A stretch of 64,000 nt of DNA. Source: an uncultured Collinsella sp. Lineage in GTDB: Bacteria; Actinomycetota; Coriobacteriia; Coriobacteriales; Coriobacteriaceae. The stretch's first letter is position 1, and each line of letters begins with the position of its first letter. The translations under genes and the position numbers were made by a program. The notes beneath the pieces were generated by a model that saw only the letters and a program-made list of their open reading frames with translations, was not told the DNA's origin and did no database searches. Positions 35,832 to 44,266 of this stretch are shown here, one piece after another. The stretch covers positions 1 through 64,000 of the forward strand of contig CABUWV010000005.1 of the NCBI GenBank assembly GCA_902495355.1. Reading direction: 5' to 3'.

Positions 35832-36869
35832 ATGGGTAAGTACATCGTTAAACGTGTGCTTCAGTTCATCCCGGTGTTTTTGGGCGTTACGCTGATTCTG
35901 TTCGCCCTCCAGAATATCGTGCCGGGAGATCCGATCAAGCTGATCGGTGGAGACAAGGCTCTGTCCCCCGAGGTGGAGCTTCAGCTTCGCGTCCGCTATC
36001 ACCTGGTCCAGACGGACGAGGACGGCAACGCGATCCTTGACGAGAACGGCGACCCCGTTCAAACGTCGCTCGTGGACCGTTACTTGTATTACATGAACGG
36101 CCTGCTTCATGGCGATCTGGGCAATTCGTATCAGCGCAAGCTGCCGGTTACGGATATCTTTGCCCAGAAGTATCCGTATACGGTCAAACTTGCCGCGTGC
36201 GCCATCGTGCTCGAGGCAATTATGGGTATCGGTGCGGGTATCATTTCGGCGGTAAAGCGTTATTCCTTCTGGGATATTTTGGTAACGCTCACCACGTCGA
36301 TCCTCGTTGCGGTCCCGGCCTTCTGGCTCGGTATGTTGCTGCAGCTGTTCTTTGGCGTCATCCTCAAGGACGCCACGGGCGGTGCAATCTCCATGCCGAT
36401 CTCGGGTGCCGGCGGTTCCAGCTCTCAGTATCAGGATTGGATGCACTATGTGCTTCCGACCATTACGCTGGCTTCGGTTTCGACCGCTTATGCTGCGCGC
36501 ATCATGCGCTCGCAGCTGCTTGACGTCATGAATCAGGATTACATCCGTACGGCAAAGGCCAAGGGTCTCTCCAATCGGTCGATCATCGTCAAGCATGCGC
36601 TTAAGAATGCACTCATCCCCGTCGTTACCTATATTGGTGTCGACTTTGGCGGCATGCTTTCGGGCGCCATCCTGACCGAGACGGTCTTTAACTGGCCCGG
36701 TATCGGCTATGAGGTCTATCGCGCCATTAGCATGCGTGACTGGCCCATCGTTATGGGCGGCGTTACGCTCATCGTCGTCGTCGTTATGGTGATCAACCTG
36801 CTCGTCGACATTAGCTATGCATTCCTCGACCCGCGCATCCGCCTTGGCGGTCCGTCGGATAAGGCCTAA
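35832..36869 (+). CDS. Oligopeptide ABC transporter permease, OppB/DppB type
   Basis: A 345-residue permease with six predicted membrane segments. The N-terminal GKYIVKRVLQFIPVFLGVTLI segment and the coupling loop MNQDYIRTAKAKGLSNRS are typical. It is longer in the periplasmic loop than the permease of the sialic acid operon. GGGGAG precedes the ATG. The DppC-type gene follows after 14 bases. Confidence 0.92.
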   Translation: MGKYIVKRVLQFIPVFLGVTLILFALQNIVPGDPIKLIGGDKALSPEVELQLRVRYHLVQTDEDGNAILDENGDPVQTSLVDRYLYYMNGLLHGDLGNSYQRKLPVTDIFAQKYPYTVKLAACAIVLEAIMGIGAGIISAVKRYSFWDILVTLTTSILVAVPAFWLGMLLQLFFGVILKDATGGAISMPISGAGGSSSQYQDWMHYVLPTITLASVSTAYAARIMRSQLLDVMNQDYIRTAKAKGLSNRSIIVKHALKNALIPVVTYIGVDFGGMLSGAILTETVFNWPGIGYEVYRAISMRDWPIVMGGVTLIVVVVMVINLLVDISYAFLDPRIRLGGPSDKA

Positions 36870-36883
36870 GGGAGGTACGTCTC

Positions 36884-37819
36884 ATGCAGGAAACTGATTC
36901 TCAGTCTCAGGAGCAGGCTACCGCCACCAAGGCCGCATCTGCTCCCGCCAAGTCCCGCACGCTGTGGGGCGACGCTTTTAAGCGTCTTCGTAAGAACAAG
37001 CTCGCCGTTATCGGTGTCTGCTGGATCATCATCGTCGTTTTGGTTGCGCTGACTGCCGATCTGTGGGCGAAGCCCTGGCTCGGTTCGCCGACGGCTTCCG
37101 ACTCGACCACCATGGCCGAGACGTCGCTGCTGGCTCCGTGTGCCGAGCACCCGTTTGGCACCGACGCCCTTGGCCGTGACATTCTCGTCCGCGTTATCTA
37201 CGGTGCACGCGTTTCGCTGTCCGTTGGCATTATGGCCACCGCCATCTCCACGGTGATCGGTCTGGTCATGGGCGCTCTGGCCGGTTTCTATGGCGGCATC
37301 TGGGATACGATCATCATGCGTTGCGCGGATATCTTCCTGGCGTTCCCGTACGTGCTGTTCGTTGTCGCCATGATCGCCGTTATCGGCCGTGGTCTTCAGA
37401 ACGTCTTTATCGCCATCGGTATTCTCGGCTGGCCTTCGATTGCGCGCGTCTTCCGCTCTGCAATCTTGACGGTCAAGGAAAACGACTATGTTGATGCTGC
37501 TCGCGCCATGGGTGCATCCGATGCCCGCATCGTCATGCGTCACATCTTCCCGAACTCCGTCGCCTCCATCGTGGTCTACGCGACCATGAACATTGGTGGC
37601 GCCATTCTGACCGAGTCCGCTCTGTCCTTCCTCGGCATGGGCGTTATTCCGCCTACGCCTTCGTGGGGCTCCATGATTCAGGACGGTCAGCAGTATCTTC
37701 TGACCGCTCCCTGGATGATGATCATGCCCGGTCTGGCAATTCTCTCGACGGTGCTCGCCTTCACCCTGCTGGGTGACGGCCTGCGCGACGCTCTCGACGT
37801 CAAGATGAAGGACGCATAA
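36884..37819 (+). CDS. Oligopeptide ABC transporter permease, OppC/DppC type
   Basis: A 311-residue permease with a 35-residue polar N-terminal tail, then the OppC N-terminal domain, FGTDALGRDILVRVIYGAR and the coupling loop ENDYVDAARAMGASD. It pairs with the preceding permease. GGGAGG precedes the ATG, and the ATPase gene starts three bases after the stop. Confidence 0.92.
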   Translation: MQETDSQSQEQATATKAASAPAKSRTLWGDAFKRLRKNKLAVIGVCWIIIVVLVALTADLWAKPWLGSPTASDSTTMAETSLLAPCAEHPFGTDALGRDILVRVIYGARVSLSVGIMATAISTVIGLVMGALAGFYGGIWDTIIMRCADIFLAFPYVLFVVAMIAVIGRGLQNVFIAIGILGWPSIARVFRSAILTVKENDYVDAARAMGASDARIVMRHIFPNSVASIVVYATMNIGGAILTESALSFLGMGVIPPTPSWGSMIQDGQQYLLTAPWMMIMPGLAILSTVLAFTLLGDGLRDALDVKMKDA

Positions 37820-37821
37820 GG

Positions 37822-38913
37822 ATGAAGAAGAACAAGAACTATGTGGACCTGAAGGACCAGCCGGTTCCTGAGGGCCAGCATCTGCTCGAGGTCGATGACC
37901 TTAAGATGTATTTCCACACCGAGGATGGCGTTGTTCGCGCTGTCGACGGTGTCTCCTACACGCTCGATCGCGGCGAGACCCTGGGCGTCGTCGGTGAGTC
38001 CGGCTCCGGTAAGTCCGTGACCGCCATGACCATCATGGGCCTCATCTCGATGCCTCCGGGAAAGATCGAGGGCGGTGACGTTCGCTATCGCGGTCGCTCC
38101 ATCCTCGAGATGACCGAGGAAGAGATGCAGCACATTCGCGGCAATGATATCGCGATGATCTTCCAGGATCCTATGACCTCCTTGAACCCGGTCTATAAGA
38201 TCGGCAAGCAGGTGGGCGAGGGCCTTCGTCTGCACCGTGGCTACTCCAAGCAGGAGGCGCTCAAGCGCGCTACCGAGCTTTTGGACCTCGTGGGTATCCC
38301 CGAGCCCGAGAAGCGCGTCAATGAGTATCCGCACCAGTTCTCCGGCGGTATGCGTCAGCGTGTCATGATCGCTATGGCTCTTGCCTGCGATCCCGATATT
38401 CTGATTGCCGACGAGCCCACCACGGCTCTGGACGTTACCATTCAGGCTCAGATTATCGAGCTCATGCAAGAGATGCAGGAGAAGAACGGCAACGCCATCA
38501 TCATGATTACCCATGACCTGGGCGTCGTCGCCGATATGGCCGATAAGATCATGGTTATGTACGCCGGCCGTCCCGTCGAGTTCGGTACTGCTGAGGAAAT
38601 CTTCTACGAGAGCCGCCACCCCTATACCTGGGGCCTTATCCGCTCCATCCCGGAGCAGGCCATCGATGAGAAGAAGCCGCTTACGCCGATTCACGGCAAC
38701 CCGCCTTCGCTCATAAACCTGCCCGAGGGCTGCGTGTTCTCGCCTCGTTGCCCCTATGCAACCGATAAGTGCCGCAAGCAGCGCCCCGAGCGTGTTGTCA
38801 CCGAGTCCGGCCACTATTCTGCGTGCCATTATTCCGGTGACCCCGAGTTCCTTAAGAACGCTCCCGAGACGTCTCGTACGCGCAAGGATTCCAAGAAGGG
38901 AGGCGAGGCGTAA
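37822..38913 (+). CDS. Oligopeptide ABC transporter ATPase, OppD/DppD type
   Basis: A 363-residue ATPase with Walker A GESGSGKS, the FQDPMTSLNP Q-loop, signature FSGGMRQR and Walker B ILIADEPTTALDV. It has the C-terminal OppD extension with a Cys cluster (CVFSPRCPYATDKC), which in some family members binds an iron-sulfur cluster. The start ATG lies three bases after the permease stop; the next ATPase gene begins at once after its own stop. Confidence 0.93.
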   Translation: MKKNKNYVDLKDQPVPEGQHLLEVDDLKMYFHTEDGVVRAVDGVSYTLDRGETLGVVGESGSGKSVTAMTIMGLISMPPGKIEGGDVRYRGRSILEMTEEEMQHIRGNDIAMIFQDPMTSLNPVYKIGKQVGEGLRLHRGYSKQEALKRATELLDLVGIPEPEKRVNEYPHQFSGGMRQRVMIAMALACDPDILIADEPTTALDVTIQAQIIELMQEMQEKNGNAIIMITHDLGVVADMADKIMVMYAGRPVEFGTAEEIFYESRHPYTWGLIRSIPEQAIDEKKPLTPIHGNPPSLINLPEGCVFSPRCPYATDKCRKQRPERVVTESGHYSACHYSGDPEFLKNAPETSRTRKDSKKGGEA

Positions 38914-39942
38914 ATGGCAGACAATAACGAGCGCACTCCGCTGCTGAAGGTCGAGCACCTCTCCAAGGAGTTCCCCGCAGAGTCCGGCATGTTCGCCAAG
39001 CGTTTTTCCAAGCGCGTCGTCTCTGCTGTAAACGACATCTCTTTTGAGATTTATCCTGGCGAGACCTTTGGTCTGGTTGGCGAGTCTGGTTGCGGTAAGT
39101 CCACCACGGGCCGCACTATCATGCGTCTGACCAAGCCGACTGCCGGTAAGGTATTTTTCCAGGGCAAAGATGTTGCCGAGATGAGCAAGCATGAGATCAA
39201 GGACATGCGTCGCGAGATGCAGTTTATCTTCCAGGATCCTTATGCTTCGCTCAACCCTCGTATGACCATCGGCGAGATCGTCTCCGAGCCCATGACCATT
39301 CATGGTGTGGGTACCAAGGAGGAGCGTATCGAGCGCGTCCGCGAGCTGCTGGACGTCGTCGGTCTGAACCCCGAGCACATCAACCGCTATCCGCACGAGT
39401 TCTCGGGCGGTCAGCGTCAGCGTGTCGGCATTGCCCGCGCGTTCGCTCTGAAGCCCAAGCTGATCATCTGCGACGAGCCTGTCTCTGCACTTGACGTTTC
39501 CATTCAGGCCCAGGTTTTGAACCTGCTAAAGGAGCTTCAGGATAAGTTCGGTACGGCTTATCTTTTCATTGCTCACGACCTCTCTGTCGTACAGCATATC
39601 TCCGACCGTGTTGCCGTTATGTATCTGGGTAAGATGGTCGAGGTTTCGGACTGGAAGACGCTCTACAGCGAGCCTCACCATCCGTACACGCAGTCGCTGC
39701 TGTCTGCCGTGCCGGTGCCCGATCCTGATATCCAGAAGACCCGCAAGCGCATCATCCTCGCCGGCGATCCGCCGTCACCGCTGGATCCGCCGACCGGCTG
39801 CCGTTTCCACACGCGCTGCCCGATCGCGCAGGGCATCTGCTCCGAGAAGCTTCCCGAGTTTAAGGAAGTTGCCCCGGGCCACTGCTGCGCCTGCCACTTC
39901 GCGGAGCCGTTCCCGATCAAGGAATCGCACATCGACCTGTAG
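38914..39942 (+). CDS. Oligopeptide ABC transporter ATPase, OppF/DppF type
   Basis: A 342-residue ATPase with Walker A GESGCGKS, signature FSGGQRQR, Walker B LIICDEPVSALDV and a C-terminal Cys-containing tail (CRFHTRCPIAQGIC). It completes the heterodimeric motor of the importer. TAAATG joins it to the upstream gene. It is the last gene of the operon and is followed by a 127-bp palindrome whose centre looks like a terminator. Confidence 0.93.
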   Translation: MADNNERTPLLKVEHLSKEFPAESGMFAKRFSKRVVSAVNDISFEIYPGETFGLVGESGCGKSTTGRTIMRLTKPTAGKVFFQGKDVAEMSKHEIKDMRREMQFIFQDPYASLNPRMTIGEIVSEPMTIHGVGTKEERIERVRELLDVVGLNPEHINRYPHEFSGGQRQRVGIARAFALKPKLIICDEPVSALDVSIQAQVLNLLKELQDKFGTAYLFIAHDLSVVQHISDRVAVMYLGKMVEVSDWKTLYSEPHHPYTQSLLSAVPVPDPDIQKTRKRIILAGDPPSPLDPPTGCRFHTRCPIAQGICSEKLPEFKEVAPGHCCACHFAEPFPIKESHIDL

Positions 39943-39958
39943 TCGGTTGTTATCGTTC

Positions 39959-40085
39959 GGGCCCGCCCTGGTGTTACTTTTCAGAACGTCCTCGGACATG
40001 CAAGAAACCCCCGCTGCGCACTTCGTGCGGCGGGGGTTTCTTGCGTCCTGCGGAGTGTTCTGAAAAGTAACACCAGGGCGGGCCC
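39959..40085. repeat. Long composite palindrome after the oligopeptide operon (family 2 copy)
   Basis: Perfect 29-bp outer arms (39959-39987 with 40057-40085) enclose a 20-bp inner hairpin centred on CACTTCGTG. Its AAGAAACCCCCGC/GCGGGGGTTTCTT stem would work as a terminator in both directions. The two are separated by unpaired strands GTCCTCGGACATG and CCTGCGGAGT. The same strands, inverted, separate different stems in the palindrome at 40270-40388. Confidence 0.85.
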
Positions 40086-40150
40086 TACGTTAACTCGGCA
40101 GGGGGAGTGCGATTCCCTGATCGCTCACTTAATCTAATTTGAAATTGAGT

Positions 40151-40205
40151 GAGGCCGGAGCTTTAGCTCCGGCCTCCTTATATAAGGGCTCGGCAATGCC
40201 GAGCC
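40151..40205 (+). terminator. Two hairpins downstream of the oligopeptide operon
   Basis: A perfect 11-bp stem (GAGGCCGGAGC and complement, loop TTTA) at 40151-40176 is followed by CTTATATAAG, and then by an 8-bp stem (GGCTCGGC, loop AAT) at 40187-40205. No long U tract follows either. They lie in the 592-base gene-free region between the oligopeptide operon and tRNA-Leu. Confidence 0.5.
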
Positions 40206-40269
40206 AACAAATTTGTATCAGCCCTCAGAAGATGTTTGAGAACTGTGCCTGAAGTACGTATTTGCAGGT

Positions 40270-40388
40270 CCCGAATCGGTGTTGCCTCCCGGCGCATTCC
40301 GCAGGGGGAGCGATATTTTGCAGCACGAAGTGCGTAGCAAAATATCGCTCATGCCCGAGGACGCGCCGGGAGGCAACACCGATTCGGG
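40270..40388. repeat. Long composite palindrome upstream of tRNA-Leu (family 2 copy, inverted)
   Basis: Perfect 25-bp outer arms (40271-40295 with 40363-40387) enclose a perfect 13-bp inner stem (AGCGATATTTTGC, 40309-40321 with 40337-40349) with a further short CAC-GAA-GTG hairpin at the tip. The unpaired strands read, on the minus strand, GTCCTCGGGCATG and CCTGCGGAAT, nearly the same as in the 39959 copy. The stems share no sequence with that copy. Confidence 0.85.
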
Positions 40389-40429
40389 GCCGGACATACG
40401 GATCTACCTGCTCATTTACAAATTCGTAA

Positions 40430-40477
40430 ACTTTTTTCAAAAAAGTGCTTGCACAGTTCTCGAATCATAGGTTATTA
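40430..40477 (+). promoter_or_regulatory. tRNA-Leu promoter with upstream palindrome
   Basis: -35 TTGCAC at 40449-40454 and -10 TTATTA at 40472-40477 are 17 bases apart. The 17-base palindrome ACTTTTTTCAAAAAAGT at 40430-40446 ends two bases before the -35 box. The same element precedes the tRNA-Gly promoter at 43923. Confidence 0.75.
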
Positions 40478-40534
40478 TTTTCCTCGTTGAACGCGCGGGT
40501 CCAACAAAACGAACCGCGAATCAACAACATAGCA

Positions 40535-40625
40535 TGTCGGAGTGGCGGAATTGGCAGACGCGCTAGCTTGAGGTGCTAGTGACCGCTTTTTGGTCATGCG
40601 GGTTCAAGTCCCGCCTCCGACACCA
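40535..40625 (+). tRNA. tRNA-Leu (anticodon GAG)
   Basis: The 7-bp acceptor stem TGTCGGA pairs with TCCGACA, followed by encoded CCA. The anticodon stem CTAGC/GCTAG holds the loop TTGAGGT (anticodon GAG). A long variable arm (GACCGC...) and the T-arm GCGGGTTCAAGTCCCGC are present, as expected for tRNA-Leu. Confidence 0.96.
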
Positions 40626-40636
40626 TCGCATTTGAG

Positions 40637-40658
40637 AAGCCTCTTCGGAGGCTTTTTT
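40637..40658 (+). terminator. Terminator of tRNA-Leu
   Basis: A perfect 7-bp stem AAGCCTC/GAGGCTT with a TTCG tetraloop runs into six T. Confidence 0.9.
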
Positions 40659-40684
40659 GTTACCGATAGACGGTGAGGTCCACG

Positions 40685-43030
40685 ATGGAAACGCTTGAAC
40701 GCAACGAGTGGGCAGATGTTGCCCAACTGGTCGAGATCACGAGCGATGCGGTCATCATCTGTGAACTCGACGGAACCATTCTGCATGTGAATAATCGTTT
40801 GCTCGACCTGATGTGCGAGGAACGCGCTGACGTCATCGGCGGTGATGTCAAAGACGTTCTGTACTCGTCTGCCTTTGAGCGCGCGACCGAACATCGTCTG
40901 CCGTTTGAGACCGATGGCTCCGAGAGCGAGCTGATGCTCAAGCTGAGCGACGGGTCTTTTATTCCCGTCTTGGTTCGCGCGGGTTCCGTTACGCCTCCGC
41001 GTATCTTTGGACGTCGTGCACCGCGTGTCCTGGTGGCGCTTCACAGCATCGAAGAGCAGTATTCCCACGATCGTCAGCTCAAACGTGCGCTATCGGAGCT
41101 TAGGGTGGCGAATAAACGCCTTTCGGGCACCCTTTCGGTCATTATGAGTACCGTGGGCTCCGATGAGCTCCCCAGCTTGCTCGATACCGTTTTGAATCAG
41201 CTCGTTGGAACGCTCGATGCCTCCGGTGCGGCTATCTATTTTTCCGAGAGTGGCGGCTTTAAGCTCCGCGGTGTTTCTAAGGAGCTTGAGGACAGCTATC
41301 TGCCCGAGTTTATGCCGTACGGCGCGGGCATTCCGACCTACGTGCTTCGCGAATCGCGTGCCTGTCGCCTGTCGATTCAGCAGGACCTTGAGGGCGACCG
41401 GGTTGCTTCGGGCATGTTCATGGATTTGGACAATCGTTCCAAGCACTTGCTGCGCGTGCAGGATATGCCCCCGTATCGCAGCGAGATCTGTCTTCCCGTG
41501 TTTTACGGCACGCAGGTCCTTGGCGTGTTGGAAGTTGGCTGGAAACGTCCCCAGGCGCCACTTGCCTACGACGTTAACGTACTCGAGGTCATCTGCGATT
41601 ACCTGTCTATTCAGCTGGTCGGCATGGCGTCGAGCTTACGTTCGCGCCGCACGGCGGAGCTCGGCCGCTCACTCAATTTGCTGCGCGACGAACTGTTTAC
41701 CTATCTCGATGATCCCGTTGCCGCTTCGCGAGCGGTGTCGACGGAAATCTGCACGGTGCTCAATTGTCATTTCTGCCCCGTGGAATATGACGCGAGTCTT
41801 GACACCTATGTCATCGATTTTGAGGGCGGCAGTCGCGTGGCGTTGCCGGGAGACCCTGAGTCGCTCTTCTTTTCCACCACCGCACCGGCTGCGCGTTTGG
41901 GGGTTGCTTCCGATGGTTTTGGGCAGTCGGTGCTGGGCGGTGCGAGTGCTGATGATCTTAAGCATGTGCGCTTGACCCGCGTCGACGAATCGATGCCTAT
42001 GGGCGGATGGTTGAGGGCTCATGGCCTGCCGTGCCAAGGCCTCTATGTCGATTCCGGCTTCGAGGCGGGACGCGTTCGCTCGGAGGGCGGCGGTCAGCGG
42101 AACAACGATGCAATCGTTCCCGCCGACGTTGCCAAGGGGCCGACGAGGCGCGCTTTGCTGCTCCGTGATGGCAGCCAAGAACCAATTGACGACCTTGAAT
42201 ACGACTACCTGGTGCATCTGGCGCATGACCTTGAGCTGATCTATGAAGGCGAATCTCAAAAGCGCGAGGAGCGTCATATCGCTCAGACGCTTCAGATTGG
42301 CATGAGAAATTCGCTTGGTGACGTTCCGGGCATTGCAACCGATTCGGTATACCTATCGGCAACGAATTCTGCGTTGGTCGGCGGTGACTTCTATACGCTT
42401 GTCCGACTTCCCGACGATTGCGCCGTTATGATTTTGGGTGATGTATCCGGCAAGGGAATCGATGCGGCGTCGATGTCGGCGCTCGTCAAGACAGCGCTGA
42501 CGGCCTATGCCTGGGAGGGTGCGGGGCCTGCCCGTATGGCTCGCTCGCTCAATAGCATGCTCATGGGCTTTTCGAGGGTCGAGACGTTTGTGACGGCGTT
42601 TATCGCCAAGATCGATCTTAAGGCGGGCCGCGCTACCTATTGCTCGGCGGGACATCCTCCCACTATGGTCATTAGGCCGTCGTCGACGCCGCTTGGCTGC
42701 GGCGAGACCTGCGGGGGAGAAGTGGAGCTCCTTGGGTGCCAATCGGGCGTGATCGGTGCCTTTGAGAGCATGGTCTATGAGACGGGCGTGTTTACATTCG
42801 CTCCTGGTGACATGCTATTTATGTATACCGACGGAACAATCGAAGCACGTGATCGCTCGGGTGCTTTCTTCGGCGAACAACGCCTTCGCGACCTTTTGCT
42901 CTCTGTCTCGGGTGAGGGCGTATCGGGGATCTGCGGTAAGGTCTTGGGCGAGCTTGACCGCTTTACCGAGTCGGCGCTGAACGATGACATCGCGCTGGTC
43001 TCCCTTGAGTTTTTACGAGGTCGATCGTAG
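40685..43030 (+). CDS. SpoIIE-type serine phosphatase with PAS and GAF sensor domains
   Basis: A 781-residue soluble signalling protein. Residues about 10-130 form a PAS domain (VVI CELDGTILHVNNRLLDL-type start), about 160-320 a GAF domain, and about 520-780 a PP2C/SpoIIE phosphatase with metal-binding motifs VGGDFYTL, LGDVSGKGIDAA, MYTDGTIEA and NDDIALVSLEF. Such enzymes dephosphorylate STAS-domain anti-sigma antagonists in partner-switch systems. The next gene encodes a STAS-HATPase fusion, its likely target. The ATG at 40685 is used; a GTG four codons upstream is also possible. No sigma factor gene lies nearby. Confidence 0.88.
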   Translation: METLERNEWADVAQLVEITSDAVIICELDGTILHVNNRLLDLMCEERADVIGGDVKDVLYSSAFERATEHRLPFETDGSESELMLKLSDGSFIPVLVRAGSVTPPRIFGRRAPRVLVALHSIEEQYSHDRQLKRALSELRVANKRLSGTLSVIMSTVGSDELPSLLDTVLNQLVGTLDASGAAIYFSESGGFKLRGVSKELEDSYLPEFMPYGAGIPTYVLRESRACRLSIQQDLEGDRVASGMFMDLDNRSKHLLRVQDMPPYRSEICLPVFYGTQVLGVLEVGWKRPQAPLAYDVNVLEVICDYLSIQLVGMASSLRSRRTAELGRSLNLLRDELFTYLDDPVAASRAVSTEICTVLNCHFCPVEYDASLDTYVIDFEGGSRVALPGDPESLFFSTTAPAARLGVASDGFGQSVLGGASADDLKHVRLTRVDESMPMGGWLRAHGLPCQGLYVDSGFEAGRVRSEGGGQRNNDAIVPADVAKGPTRRALLLRDGSQEPIDDLEYDYLVHLAHDLELIYEGESQKREERHIAQTLQIGMRNSLGDVPGIATDSVYLSATNSALVGGDFYTLVRLPDDCAVMILGDVSGKGIDAASMSALVKTALTAYAWEGAGPARMARSLNSMLMGFSRVETFVTAFIAKIDLKAGRATYCSAGHPPTMVIRPSSTPLGCGETCGGEVELLGCQSGVIGAFESMVYETGVFTFAPGDMLFMYTDGTIEARDRSGAFFGEQRLRDLLLSVSGEGVSGICGKVLGELDRFTESALNDDIALVSLEFLRGRS

Positions 43031-43111
43031 GTCACGACGCCTGACGGGCAAAATCCCTACGGTTGAAGAAACGTGTGCATCGAGCGAGCTCTTTTGGGGA
43101 ACCATGGTCGT

Positions 43112-43858
43112 ATGAATGAGTGGAATGACATAGCGGTTTTGACGCCACCGGGTGATGTCGACATCGCCTCGGTGCCCGTGCTGCGCCGACGGTTGGATAA
43201 TTTGATCGACCGGGGCGTGCGTCGCGTTGTCATCAATTGCCAGGCCGTGGGCTTTATCGACTCGACGGGTTTGGCGTTTTTGCTTACACGCGCCAGAGAG
43301 CTCATGAGGCGAGAGGGCCTGCTTTCGCTCGTTAACGCCTCCGATGAGGTCATTCGCTTTTTGGAGATTGCCCGACTTGTCGACATCCTGCATGTCGCGG
43401 GCCCGGCGCGGGAGTCGATTCCCGCCATTCCGGTGGGGGAGTTGCCGCGATGGAGCAAGAGCGTCGAAGTAAGGCGAGGCATCGAGAATCTCCCGTATTA
43501 TCGGCACCGTGTGGCCGAGCTTCTCGAATCGCTTCCCCTGAGGCGAGATGAACGTTATGACGTCGCATTGGCGCTGGGGGAGGCATTGGGTAACGCATAT
43601 GACCATGCGGGCGGTGTTGGCTGCATCCTGACGGTTCAGGCCTATGGGGACCGCGTTGTGCTCGAGGTGCTTGATCGGGGCGCAGGCTATTCTATCGATG
43701 GGGCGAGCGAGCCGGTGGCATCTGAGGAACGCGGACGCGGTATCAAGCTTATGCGCATGCTCGTCGATAATGTGGAAGTTGCCCGTCGTACGGATGGCGC
43801 CGGCACGCGCGTTCGGATGGTGAAGCTGTTTGGCTCAGCATTGGAATCGTGCGCATAG
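43112..43858 (+). CDS. Fused STAS anti-sigma antagonist and HATPase (RsbW-like) kinase
   Basis: A 248-residue protein that joins both halves of a partner switch. Residues 1-105 are a STAS domain, with the phosphorylatable Ser51 in FIDSTGLAFLL. Residues about 120-245 are a GHKL/HATPase domain with the N box EALGNAYDHAG, G1 box DRGAGYS and G2 box RGRGIKLM. In SpoIIAA/SpoIIAB or RsbV/RsbW systems these are separate proteins, and the kinase phosphorylates the antagonist. The SpoIIE-type phosphatase upstream would reverse this. The start is the ATG at 43112; a GTG at 43073 is in frame but would add residues outside the STAS fold. Confidence 0.82.
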   Translation: MNEWNDIAVLTPPGDVDIASVPVLRRRLDNLIDRGVRRVVINCQAVGFIDSTGLAFLLTRARELMRREGLLSLVNASDEVIRFLEIARLVDILHVAGPARESIPAIPVGELPRWSKSVEVRRGIENLPYYRHRVAELLESLPLRRDERYDVALALGEALGNAYDHAGGVGCILTVQAYGDRVVLEVLDRGAGYSIDGASEPVASEERGRGIKLMRMLVDNVEVARRTDGAGTRVRMVKLFGSALESCA

Positions 43859-43903
43859 CGCCTTGACTTGGCGTTATTTACCTGTGCGAACTTGCATTGA
43901 GCA

Positions 43904-43951
43904 ACTTTTTTGAAAAAAGTACTTGCGTCTTTTGGGCAACTCGCGTAAATT
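43904..43951 (+). promoter_or_regulatory. tRNA-Gly promoter with upstream palindrome
   Basis: -35 TTGCGT at 43923-43928 and -10 TAAATT at 43946-43951 are 17 bases apart. The 17-base palindrome ACTTTTTTGAAAAAAGT at 43904-43920 ends two bases before the -35 box, as for tRNA-Leu. Confidence 0.78.
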
Positions 43952-43963
43952 AATAACCCGCAA

Positions 43964-44039
43964 GCGGACATGGCTCAGTTGGTAGAGCACAACCTTGCCA
44001 AGGTTGGGGTCGCGGGTTCGAGCCCCGTTGTCCGCTCCA
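43964..44039 (+). tRNA. tRNA-Gly (anticodon GCC), copy 1
   Basis: Acceptor stem GCGGACA/TGTCCGC, D-arm GCTCAGTTGGTAGAGC, anticodon stem AACCT/AGGTT with loop TGCCA (anticodon GCC), T-arm GCGGGTTCGAGCCCCGT and encoded CCA. It is identical to the copies at 44191 and 44841. Confidence 0.97.
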
Positions 44040-44049
44040 TTGCATTCCC

Positions 44050-44073
44050 GGACCGTCTCAAGCGGTCCTTTTT
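44050..44073 (+). terminator. Terminator between tRNA-Gly and tRNA-Cys
   Basis: A 6-bp stem GGACCG/CGGTCC runs into five T, one base before tRNA-Cys begins. Read-through is needed unless tRNA-Cys has its own promoter. Confidence 0.75.
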
Positions 44074-44074
44074 C

Positions 44075-44148
44075 GGCGAAGTGGCCAAGTGGTAAGGCAG
44101 AGGCCTGCAAAGCCTTTACCCCCGGTTCGAATCCGGGCTTCGCCTCCA
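44075..44148 (+). tRNA. tRNA-Cys (anticodon GCA)
   Basis: Acceptor stem GGCGAAG/CTTCGCC with discriminator T and encoded CCA, D-arm GGCCAAGTGGTAAGGC, anticodon loop CTGCAAA (anticodon GCA), and T-arm CCCGGTTCGAATCCGGG. Confidence 0.96.
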
Positions 44149-44158
44149 GGCAACATCC

Positions 44159-44182
44159 GGGCGCTCCGGCGCCCGTTTTGTT
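44159..44182 (+). terminator. Terminator of tRNA-Cys
   Basis: A perfect 6-bp GGGCGC/GCGCCC stem with a TCCG loop ends in GTTTTGTTTT. Confidence 0.8.
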
Positions 44183-44190
44183 TTACATAT

Positions 44191-44266
44191 GCGGACATGG
44201 CTCAGTTGGTAGAGCACAACCTTGCCAAGGTTGGGGTCGCGGGTTCGAGCCCCGTTGTCCGCTCCA
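44191..44266 (+). tRNA. tRNA-Gly (anticodon GCC), copy 2
   Basis: Identical in sequence to the copy at 43964-44039, including encoded CCA. Its last 18 bases and the following terminator are the first copy of a 65-bp direct repeat (44249-44313). Confidence 0.97.
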
